Shown here: positions 1 to 5,693 of the stretch, piece by piece | Position numbering within the stretch: position 1 is the stretch's first letter | How the letters are laid out: every line of letters starts with the position of its first letter | Assembly: GCA_004292855.1 (NCBI GenBank) | Contig: RDXN01000046.1 | Coordinates: forward strand, 1 to 64,000 | Direction: 5' to 3' | DNA length: 64,000 bases | DNA from: Cytophagales bacterium | Lineage (GTDB): Bacteria; Bacteroidota; Bacteroidia; Cytophagales; Spirosomataceae | Notes under the pieces: generated by a model | What the model saw: the letters and a program-made list of their open reading frames with translations, nothing else | What the model was told of the DNA's origin: nothing | Databases searched by the model: none | Program-made: the position numbers and the translations under genes

Positions 1-1
1 G

Positions 2-73
2 GCATTTGCGGTGGTTCGGTTCGATGAGGATTATCAGCCCGATTACCGGCCAAAATTACGTCTGGCGGCTTGA
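2..73 (+). CDS. C-terminal end of an unidentified protein (partial)
   Basis: An open frame enters from the left edge and stops with TGA at 71-73. Only about 23 residues are visible, ending in PKLRLAA, which is too little to name a family. The stop codon lies 1 bp before the first hairpin repeat (75-139). This is the spacing expected if the gene is the cargo of a cassette ending in that repeat. It may equally be an ordinary gene that the array follows. Confidence 0.45.
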   Translation, partial: AFAVVRFDEDYQPDYRPKLRLAA

Positions 74-74
74 C

Positions 75-139
75 TTTTAACACAGTTCATGTGTTGATGA
101 CGAGCGAAGCGAGACATTTACACACACGGACGGTTGGGA
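75..139 (+). repeat. Hairpin repeat A (attC-like element)
   Basis: This is a 65-nt element of the array family. The left end TTTTAAC and the right end GTTGGGA can pair over all seven positions if G-T wobbles are allowed. The inner stem is TGTGT/ACACA, where other copies have GGGGG/CCCCC, so the bases changed but the pairing was kept. The centre holds GAGCGAAGCGAG, containing a GC-GAA-GC mini-hairpin. It is the most divergent copy at its left end. Its subtype (GATGACG...GAGACATTTA) matches copy F. Confidence 0.6.
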
Positions 140-231
140 TGCCCTCACTCGGCTCCGCAGGCGAGCAACCTGTCAACGGACAGATGGCAGCGCAGAGCGA
201 GACAACAACGCACGAATCCGCTTAAGTCCAT
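140..231. repeat. Repeat flank after hairpin A
   Basis: GC-rich non-coding DNA holding a CAGGCGAGCAACCTGTC motif followed by a degenerate CAACGGAC(A)G stretch. The same order (hairpin, about 20-30 nt, then this motif) is seen after copies B, C, E and F. The CAGG and CCTG halves can pair. No gene is seen here. Confidence 0.55.
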
Positions 232-789
232 TCAGAATTGAGCTTGAGTCCTTTTTTGTTTTTCAAGTTCAATTCTGTTCATAATTCGGTCTGTGCTGTC
301 AGTCCTCCTTTTGAGTTCGCCCACGCAGCCTTGAAATTTAGGTATTAATTCTTTGATCTGTATATCCCGCGATTTTTGCGAAATACTCAAATATTGTTCT
401 TCCGTGTAGTTGCTCATTATTTTTTCTGTTGAGCATTCGCAATATTCTCTGCCAATTTTTGGGTATTTTATTGCTGTCGGACCTGAATCTTTCAAGCATT
501 TCTCAATCAAAATGGTTTTTGCATTTGTCCCCCAACCATTTTCCTGTTTCGTCGCACCCAATTTGTATCTGTCAGGGTCTGGATTGATAAGTCCGTAAGC
601 ACCTTTTAACGTCAAAATAACTGAGACAATTTTCCTCAAAGTTCCAAATTTCTCTAACGAGTTGTCATATTTTAGAGACTGTTCCTCTGTCTTAAATTTA
701 GGCCTGTAAATTTTAAATGAAGTTACGAGGAGATATAGCCCAAGTATCAACGAAGGAATATTAAAAATGTACGGTAGCAACTCAGTCAT
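232..789 (-). CDS. Hypothetical membrane protein, 185 aa
   Basis: I do not recognise a family. The first 25 residues form a hydrophobic segment (LLPYIFNIPSLILGLYLLV), and a second weaker one lies near residues 52-67. The rest is polar and charged, with a CEC pair near residue 117 and a lysine/arginine-rich C terminus. This suggests an inner-membrane anchor with a cytoplasmic or periplasmic tail. It is AT-rich compared with genes after 5.6 kb, stands alone between repeat modules A and B, and is transcribed against the repeat orientation. The ATG at 787-789 is the first good start. It is probably accessory cargo of the array. Confidence 0.65.
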   Translation of the reverse strand: MTELLPYIFNIPSLILGLYLLVTSFKIYRPKFKTEEQSLKYDNSLEKFGTLRKIVSVILTLKGAYGLINPDPDRYKLGATKQENGWGTNAKTILIEKCLKDSGPTAIKYPKIGREYCECSTEKIMSNYTEEQYLSISQKSRDIQIKELIPKFQGCVGELKRRTDSTDRIMNRIELEKQKRTQAQF

Positions 790-839
790 TATCTATCTGT
801 TTTTTGGTACTTACAAGTTACACTGTTTTTTGGCCATTA

Positions 840-1165
840 AAATGGCAACCAAAGCCGAAACGGTAGCCCCAACTTGCCTTTCAGGGGCGTGCGTTTTGTC
901 AACGGAGCGACGGACCTTGAAGCCCTCCAACTTACCTTTCTCAGGCGTGCGCTTTGTCACACGGAAGCGGGCAACGGACCACCCGACGGCTCCACAGGCG
1001 AGCAACCTGTCACACGCCACACGGAAATGAAAGCCCACGGATGGCGACCGCCCAACGCCCCAGGGGGTTGATGGTGAGCGAAGTGAGCCTTTACACCCCC
1101 TGTTCGTTGGGTTGTTCTCAACTTCACTCCGCAGGCGAGCAACCTGTCGCAAGAACGCTGAAATT
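840..1165. repeat. Repeat block B (flanks around hairpin B)
   Basis: This stretch has no convincing gene. It holds tandem, diverged copies of a motif of the form CAGG-CGTGC-NNNN-TGTCA-ACGGAGCGACGGACC (near 880 and 950), then CAGGCGAGCAACCTGTC (near 1000). An ACGGAAATG(G)AAGCCCACGGATGG lead-in follows directly before hairpin B, and another CAGGCGAGCAACCTGTC lies at about 1132-1148. Open frames across it are repeat sequence read as protein: equivalent frames recur in the other blocks only because the DNA is repeated. Confidence 0.6.
1050..1112 (+). repeat. Hairpin repeat B (attC-like element)
   Basis: A 63-nt element from GCCCAAC (1050-1056) to GTTGGGT (1106-1112), which pair as inverted ends and fit the integron consensus RYYYAAC/GTTRRRY. 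The inner stem is GGGGG/CCCCC. The tip region is GAGCGAAGTGAG, one base different from the other copies (a G-T wobble replaces a G-C pair). It lies upstream of the DUF2806 gene and after the 232-789 gene. Confidence 0.65.
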
Positions 1166-1202
1166 TCAGAAAAACAATCAGTAGATGCCAAATAGTATTA
1201 AG

Positions 1203-1210
1203 TATCTTTG
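1203..1210 (+). promoter_or_regulatory. Possible -7 element for the DUF2806 gene
   Basis: TATCTTTG fits the Bacteroidetes -7 consensus TAnnTTTG and lies 33 bp before the ATG at 1244. No TTG is seen at the usual 19-bp distance upstream, so support is partial. If real, the gene in this putative cassette carries its own promoter. Confidence 0.35.
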
Positions 1211-1243
1211 TATTTAACTCATTAAATTAAAAATTAAGAAAAT

Positions 1244-2170
1244 ATGTCTGAGGGGAGTGAAAAATCAGGTGGCTTTAGTGTGATTAAGTTTGATGGAGCA
1301 CCAGTCGAAAAACTTATTGAAGTTGTATCAAATGCAATTGGCACTTTATACAAGCCAAAAGCTATACGAAATGAGGCAGACGCGGAAGCGTACAAAGTTG
1401 AGGTGATGGCAATTGCCGAATCAAAAAAGAAACTGATTGAATTTGAAAATCAATCAGAGCTTGCCGAAAGGGCTGCTAAACGATTCATAAATACCGAAAT
1501 CAATAGGCAATTAAATATTGAAACCGTTTCTGATAAGTCTGTAAAATACTTACCCGAGAACGTGAGCGATCAACCTGTGTCGAAAGATTGGCGGAACCGG
1601 TTTTTCGACAAAGTGCAGGATATTTCTGATAGCGATATGCAAGAATTGTGGGCCAAAATACTTGCTGGTGAGATTGCCAAGCCTAATTCTTCAAGCTTAA
1701 GAATGCTAGATATTTTAGGAAATATATCTCTCCAAGAAGCTGAAACTTTCGCTAGATTATGTTCAATGGCATCGAGCAAAGCAGTTGTTTATAAGTTAAA
1801 ATTGGGTGATTTCGAGAAGTTCAACTTTACTTTCAACGATCTGTTGGTTTTGCAAGAATTAGGTTTGGTATTTGCAAATGACATGTTAATGTCACGTATA
1901 AGCTCTGGTCCATATTTGAAGGTAGGGGATAAGGTTACGAGCAGAACCTTTAGTGTACCTGTTGGCAATATTGCATGTACTTTTATGGCTCCAGAAAACA
2001 AATTACAAGAGGAAAATCTTGACTTATCAAATGTAGTCTTTACAAAAGCAGGGCAAGAGCTTTGTAAATTTATTCAGCAAGATTTGAACAAAAATTACTT
2101 TAAAAGTTGGTTAGCTGAACAAGCAGAACTAGGATATGTGATTCATGGTGGCGATTATTTCAACGAATAG
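1244..2170 (+). CDS. DUF2806-like protein, 308 aa
   Basis: The middle of the protein (about residues 113-175) has the pattern KDWRNRFFDKVQDISD..MQELWAKILAGEI..P.S.SLRMLDIL, which I recognise as the conserved core of DUF2806 proteins. Their function is unknown to me; they often occur in accessory regions. The N terminus is charged and probably helical (residues 45-80), and no membrane segment is seen. The ATG at 1244 follows an AT-rich leader. Base composition is clearly lower in GC than the genes beyond 5.6 kb, consistent with transfer. The gene sits alone between hairpins B and C, in the same orientation as the repeats. Confidence 0.75.
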   Translation: MSEGSEKSGGFSVIKFDGAPVEKLIEVVSNAIGTLYKPKAIRNEADAEAYKVEVMAIAESKKKLIEFENQSELAERAAKRFINTEINRQLNIETVSDKSVKYLPENVSDQPVSKDWRNRFFDKVQDISDSDMQELWAKILAGEIAKPNSSSLRMLDILGNISLQEAETFARLCSMASSKAVVYKLKLGDFEKFNFTFNDLLVLQELGLVFANDMLMSRISSGPYLKVGDKVTSRTFSVPVGNIACTFMAPENKLQEENLDLSNVVFTKAGQELCKFIQQDLNKNYFKSWLAEQAELGYVIHGGDYFNE

Positions 2171-2267
2171 TTTTCACACCAAATTAACAACACATTTTGC
2201 GTTGCAAAAATCAACACATTTGACATATACAAACCGAGTTTATTGATATACCGCAAAGTTCATCTTA

Positions 2268-2640
2268 CACAGGCGTTCGCTTTGTCAACCGGAACTGACC
2301 CACGCACGAGCAAAACAAAAACTGCTTGACTAACAAATACTTGACTCACTCAGGCGTACGGTTTGTCGCCGGAGCGACGGACCTGGAAACCCAAACTTGA
2401 CTTACTCAGGCGTACAAACTGTCGACCGGAGCCGCCTAACGCACCGCCCGACGGCAACCACCGGCGAGCAGCCTGTCACGCGAAACCCGGAAATGGAAGC
2501 TTTGCACGGCTGGCTCCGCCCAACGCGCCGGGGGGTCGATGGTGAGCGAAGCGAGCCTTTACGCCCCCCGACCGTTGGGAGCCGAGACTTCACCGCGGGG
2601 CGAGCAACCTGTCGACCGAAACACGGCCCCAGCACCGGAG
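2268..2640. repeat. Repeat block C (flanks around hairpin C)
   Basis: A non-coding stretch with at least three diverged CAGGCGTnCnnnnTGTC motifs (near 2271, 2350 and 2408), each followed by a CCGGAGC or CCGGAAC sequence. A CCGGCGAGCAGCCTGTC motif and the AACCCGGAAATGGAAGC lead-in come just before hairpin C. A further GGCGAGCAACCTGTC lies about 20 nt after it. The motifs differ by point changes, so this is an old family and not a recent tandem duplication. Confidence 0.6.
2518..2580 (+). repeat. Hairpin repeat C (attC-like element)
   Basis: A 63-nt element from GCCCAAC to GTTGGGA. The inner stem is a run of G (GGGGGG) paired with CCCCCC. The centre has GGTGAGCGAAGCGAGCC, in which GG and CC close the arm around a GCGAAGC mini-hairpin. 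Same orientation as all other copies. Confidence 0.65.
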
Positions 2641-2715
2641 CTAAACCGCGCAACCCCAACTACCCGCGCCGAGCGCGAAGCTGACAAAATACGCAGCCGC
2701 TTTTTGATCGCTTGC

Positions 2716-2802
2716 TCACGAAAACGGGTTCTGCTTTTTGGCGGCTCTGGCTCCAATGCCAGCCGCAATAATAACTAGCAAGACTACGAAAGTAACACCC
2801 AT
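2716..2802 (-). CDS. Small hydrophobic peptide, 28 aa (candidate)
   Basis: A 28-codon frame starts at ATG (2800-2802) and ends at TGA (2716-2718). It encodes one continuous hydrophobic helix (MGVTFVVLLVIIAAGIGA) followed by a basic tail (RAAKKQNPFS). An AAAGGA sequence lies a few bases before the ATG and could be a ribosome binding site. It is the only protein-like frame between repeat modules C and D, so it would be the cargo there. Single-helix peptides with basic tails are typical of small membrane toxins and of small membrane-protein regulators. Which of these, if either, is unknown. Confidence 0.4.
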   Translation of the reverse strand: MGVTFVVLLVIIAAGIGARAAKKQNPFS

Positions 2803-2835
2803 TGTTTTATCCTTTAGAACTGGTTTAGTTTGGCT

Positions 2836-3057
2836 GTCAGGGGAGTTCGCCTTGTCAGCGGAGAGCCGCCCCACTAAATACGCTACCCTACAGGGGCGTG
2901 CGAACTGTCAACGGAACGACGGACCTTGAAGCCCCCAACTTGACTCACTCAGGCGTGCAACTTGTCACACGAAAAACGGCCTACAAACACCCGACGGCCC
3001 CTGAACCGCGCCTGCTGTCACACGCAACCCGGAAATGGAAGCCCACGGATGGCGACC
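2836..3057. repeat. Repeat block D, left flank of hairpin D
   Basis: Non-coding repeats. Diverged GGnGTnCG-nnnTGTCA motifs lie near 2839, 2890 and 2952, each followed by ACGGA or ACACG sequences. The lead-in AACCCGGAAATGGAAGCC then precedes hairpin D, nearly identical to that before copies C, E and G. Nothing protein-like on either strand. Confidence 0.6.
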
Positions 3058-3120
3058 GCCCAACACCACGGGGGGCTGATGGTGAGCGAAGCGAGCCTTT
3101 ACACCCCCCGGAGGTTGGGC
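3058..3120 (+). repeat. Hairpin repeat D (attC-like element)
   Basis: The cleanest copy: 63 nt from GCCCAAC (3058-3064) to GTTGGGC (3114-3120), perfect inverted ends matching RYYYAAC/GTTRRRY exactly. The inner stem is GGGGGG/CCCCCC and the tip is GAGCGAAGCGAG. Sequence to the right of GTTGGGC diverges from the other copies, as expected if the next cassette begins at this point. Confidence 0.7.
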
Positions 3121-3179
3121 GTTTCAGACTATGAATACCGACCAATTCCCCTGTAAGCCGAGACCCGGCACCAAAAGCA

Positions 3180-3581
3180 ATGATACAACCTGAATTTCTC
3201 ACAATTGGCGCAATCGTTCGCGCAGGAAACACAGAACGAATCGCGGAGGTTAAGGGGCTAACGCCCACAACAATTACCTGCCTGACCAATGGCGAAATTA
3301 CCACATTCAAGCCCGCCGACATTAAGCCCTGGCATCTGACAGAGGGGCTTCTAACGAATCTTGGTTTCGAGTACGTCCAACCGCGCCGGGACTGGGAAGA
3401 ACGTTACGATTTCGTCTATCAGTTGAAAGGATTCAATAGGCAGATTCGAGTTTCGAGAGAGCGAGGCCGTGCTACTATCACCGCGTTCACGGATCATATT
3501 TGTTTTCCTGTTGCTACTGCCCATCAACTGCAAGGGATGTTTCAGCAATTCGAGGGGATTACACTACGACTTGTTGATTAA
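3180..3581 (+). CDS. Hypothetical protein, 133 aa
   Basis: No family recognised. It is a soluble, mixed alpha/beta-looking protein without signal peptide or membrane segment. The N-terminal 50 residues (IGAIVRAGNTERIAEVKGL...CLTNGEITTFKPADIKPW) look like a small beta-barrel of the kind seen in phage and plasmid proteins. The C-terminal part contains RQIRVSRERG and ends LRLVD. The ATG at 3180 is the first start after hairpin D. The stop lies a few bases before the next repeat block, so the gene fills one repeat-to-repeat interval. It probably belongs to the accessory cargo. Confidence 0.65.
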   Translation: MIQPEFLTIGAIVRAGNTERIAEVKGLTPTTITCLTNGEITTFKPADIKPWHLTEGLLTNLGFEYVQPRRDWEERYDFVYQLKGFNRQIRVSRERGRATITAFTDHICFPVATAHQLQGMFQQFEGITLRLVD

Positions 3582-3582
3582 C

Positions 3583-3815
3583 TCAGGCGTACCCTTTGTC
3601 GCCCGGAACCTGACCACCGGACCACAGCCCGACAACGCGCAAGTACCCACCGTCAACCGCAACCCGGAAATGGAAGCTCACGCATGGGCTTCACCCAACG
3701 CCCGCAGGGGCGATGGTGAGTGAAACGAGCCTTTACGCCCATGCTCTTGTTGGGAGCCTCAACGTTGAACACAGGCGTGCCTGTTGTCGCACGAGCGACG
3801 GCCCCAGCACTTTTT
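3583..3815. repeat. Repeat block E (flanks around hairpin E)
   Basis: This begins right after the preceding stop codon with ACTCAGGCGTACCCTTTGTC, continues with CCACCGGACC and AACCCGGAAATGGAAGC, then hairpin E. It ends with CAGGCGTGCCTGTTGTCGC and GAGCGACGG at about 3773-3802. No gene. Confidence 0.6.
3693..3755 (+). repeat. Hairpin repeat E (attC-like element, covarying)
   Basis: A 63-nt element from ACCCAAC to GTTGGGA. This copy is informative because both stems changed in compensating pairs. The inner stem is GGGCG/CGCCC and the tip is GAGTGAAACGAG, where GTGAAAC replaces GCGAAGC. A C-G pair has become T-A around an unchanged GAA loop. Confidence 0.65.
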
Positions 3816-3868
3816 TAAAACCTTCGCACTTTTCCGCTTCTTTTTTTGCTATTCTTATAAAAAAAAAC

Positions 3869-4117
3869 ATGGAAAACGAGCAAAAACAGCAAGCCGCCGA
3901 ACAGGTTTACCGGACGTTTGCAGCCTACCAGAACGCCCAAAAGCTAGCCCGTTTAGCTGGCCTTGAAATTGATGTCAATATGTGGAACTCTACGGTTCAG
4001 GTTTTTGAAAAGTTGCCATATAATCCTCAAACCGAAGGCAAAGAATTTTGCACTGCTCTAAAGACATATCCGGCCACTGCTCTTGGACCCACTGGGGTTG
4101 TAGGAGTGCAAGGGTAA
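3869..4117 (+). CDS. Hypothetical protein, 82 aa (uncertain C terminus)
   Basis: The frame starts at ATG 3869 after an A-rich leader. The first 40 residues (MENEQKQQAAEQVYRTFAAYQNAQKLARLAG) are strongly helical and look like real coding sequence. The last third overlaps the 3' end of the opposite-strand gene at 3990-4574 by 128 bp and is low-complexity (ATALGPTGVVGV). Either the two genes truly converge and overlap, or this gene was truncated when it was joined to the other. Function unknown. Confidence 0.45.
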   Translation: MENEQKQQAAEQVYRTFAAYQNAQKLARLAGLEIDVNMWNSTVQVFEKLPYNPQTEGKEFCTALKTYPATALGPTGVVGVQG

Positions 4118-4574
4118 AGTCTTTCTCCCGATAGCGTTTAATGCCTTCTGGATTCTTGGCTAACATGGGAGCCACCAAATCGTAGGCTCTCTGGTACTGT
4201 TCCCGCTCAATAGGCAATGGAGCATAAGGACCGTACTCGAAGTGAAGCGAGAACCAAGTTGTGAGACCTTCCTCTAAGACCGATGCCCACAATTTTGGAA
4301 ACAAACAGTGAACAACCTCATGACTCAGTTGGAAAAGAGCACGATTCAGTTCCATAGAACACTCTGGCGTAAGCCGAATCAAAATTCTTCGCTTCTCGTA
4401 GCTCTCCAGAAAGAAAACACATGGTTGGCTTTGGGCTTGACAATCAATGCCGACAATCTCGAACGATTGGTCCCGCTCTCCGAATAGTTCTTGCGCCTTT
4501 TGGAGCATTTGTTCAAGAATGACTTCCAATGGCCAAATGCTGCCGGATGGCCCAAACGTATATTTTATTTCCAC
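3990..4574 (-). CDS. Predicted zinc metallopeptidase-like protein, 194 aa
   Basis: The sequence has LSHEVVHCLFP (HEVVH, about residues 84-88) followed some 12 residues later by EEGLTTWF. This is the HExxH...E arrangement of gluzincin-type zinc peptidases: two histidines and a downstream glutamate bind zinc, and the first Glu is catalytic. No signal peptide is seen, so it is probably cytoplasmic. The N-terminal 75 residues are of unknown fold. It is the main gene of the interval between hairpins E and F, oriented against the repeats, and its 3' end overlaps the small gene at 3869-4117. The substrate is unknown. Confidence 0.6.
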   Translation of the reverse strand: MEIKYTFGPSGSIWPLEVILEQMLQKAQELFGERDQSFEIVGIDCQAQSQPCVFFLESYEKRRILIRLTPECSMELNRALFQLSHEVVHCLFPKLWASVLEEGLTTWFSLHFEYGPYAPLPIEREQYQRAYDLVAPMLAKNPEGIKRYREKDFTLALLQPQWVQEQWPDMSLEQCKILCLRFEDYMATFQKPEP

Positions 4575-4595
4575 AAACCAGAATAGTTTAATTTA

Positions 4596-5206
4596 CGGTG
4601 GCGTACCCTCTGTCAGCCGCAACCCGACTAACGCAAAAAGCCTGCCGAACTCAGGCGTGAGGCTTGTCGCCTGGAAGCTGAAACACGGACCACAAGCTGA
4701 CTAACGCAAGAGTGCGATTTGTCACACGAAGCCGCCTGACGGAACGGGGAGGCTTCGCCCAACACCCCGGGGGGTTGATGACGAGCGAAGCGAGACATTT
4801 ACACCCCCCGACTTGTTGGGAGAAAAATACTCCGCTCCGCAGGCGAGCAACCTGTCGCCGGAGCGACGGCACCAGCGCAAAACCACAACGCACGCACCGC
4901 TCTTTGCACAACCGAACGCGAAGCTCAACAACGCACGCATCCGCTTCACTCAACTTGCAGGGGCGATGGCCCCGTCGACCGGAGCCGACCCTCGCAAGAG
5001 ATAAACAGAAATCACTTGACTAACAGCAACTTGACTCACTCAGGCGTGCAAACTGTCAACGGAGCGACGGACCTAGAAGCCCACAAATTTGCCCCACTCA
5101 GGCGTACAAACTGTCACACGCGAGACGGAACACGCACCGCCCGACAGCCCTGAGCCGCGCCTGCTGTCAGACGAGACCCGGAAATGGACGCCCACGGAAG
5201 GCGGAC
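4596..5206. repeat. Repeat block F/G with no gene
   Basis: About 600 bp of repeat modules without a cargo gene. It holds several CAGGCGTG or GCGTAC-type motifs (4601, 4652, 4842, 5041 and 5100), CGGAGCGACGGACC (near 5062), hairpin F, and a second AGACCCGGAAATGG lead-in at about 5174. Open frames here repeat those in the other blocks and are not proteins. In cassette terms this would be an empty interval. Confidence 0.55.
4757..4821 (+). repeat. Hairpin repeat F (attC-like element)
   Basis: A 65-nt element from GCCCAAC (4757-4763) to GTTGGGA (4815-4821). The inner stem is GGGGGG/CCCCCC and the tip GAGCGAAGCGAG is closed by ATG/CAT. It shares the GATGACG...GAGACATTTA subtype with copy A, whereas B-E use GATGGTG...GAGCCTTTA. 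The two subtypes keep the closing pairs of the arm (TG/CA versus GG/CC). Confidence 0.65.
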
Positions 5207-5260
5207 GCCCAACGTAATATTGTGTGCAAATTTGCCTAAGCACAACTCATTGGCAAACAA
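5160..5260 (+). repeat. Half repeat G (left end only)
   Basis: The usual lead-in (ACCCGGAAATGG, CCCACGG) is followed by GCCCAAC at 5207-5213. The rest of the hairpin is then replaced by unrelated AT-rich DNA (GTAATATTGTGTGC...). This is either a junction where the array ends or a diverged element with a different loop. No matching GTTGGG end follows; the nearest GTTRRRY match is GTTAAGT near 5270. Confidence 0.45.
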
Positions 5261-5364
5261 CAAACTAGTGTTAAGTGTCAACGTTCTCTTGTACGTTTGT
5301 GTAATCAACAAGGTCGGTCGCATAAACTGCTACAAGTATACTGATTCTTCGCAATTTGCCAACG

Positions 5365-5616
5365 ATGAAACCCACAAAATTTTCCTTTACCCAGACCGTC
5401 CAACGCCTGTGGGATATTGACGGCTTCCCCAACTACTTTTTCGGGCAAGACAAACAACTCTATCGAATCGACTCCCGTGGTCAGCTTAAACGCAACAAGC
5501 GCGTCATGGTTGGCTCCACACAGGGATATATTCTTAAAACGCGCTTTTTCAGTTTGGTTCGACTAAAACCCCTCTTGCGAGCTCATGATTCGGAGAGTAG
5601 TGAAATCGTTTGGTGA
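5365..5616 (+). CDS. Small basic protein, 83 aa, possible NUMOD4-like motif
   Basis: The protein begins MKPTKFSFTQ and contains W-DIDGFPNYFFG..LYRIDSRGQLKRN, then GYILKTRFFSLVRLKPLL. The first part resembles the NUMOD4 motif of HNH endonucleases (W..I.GF..Y..S..G..K), and the second suggests a basic DNA-binding helix. There is no HNH catalytic core, so it would be a stand-alone DNA-binding module or a remnant. The ATG at 5365 was chosen over an upstream TTG. It is the last small gene at the right-hand edge of the repeat array. Confidence 0.55.
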   Translation: MKPTKFSFTQTVQRLWDIDGFPNYFFGQDKQLYRIDSRGQLKRNKRVMVGSTQGYILKTRFFSLVRLKPLLRAHDSESSEIVW

Positions 5617-5693
5617 CTGGAAGGAATTGAGCAAGGGGGTTGGCTCTTCGGTTGATGCGGGTTATGTTTGCGCTCAAACCGAATTATGCTGTT

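Noticed and set aside
811-1191. Open reading frames of 60-126 codons in the repeat blocks (also 2397-2684, 2898-3134, 4651-4953)
   Set aside because: Their sequences are the same repeat DNA read in the same frames in each block, Arg/Pro/Thr-rich and without protein-like features or start signals.
2559-2768. A 69-codon minus-strand frame overlapping the 28-aa peptide region
   Set aside because: Arg/Ser-rich low-complexity sequence running into hairpin C; the 28-aa frame has better coding features.
1-5300. Prophage remnant
   Set aside because: No capsid, tail, terminase, portal or lysis gene; the genes are separated by repeats and do not form phage modules.
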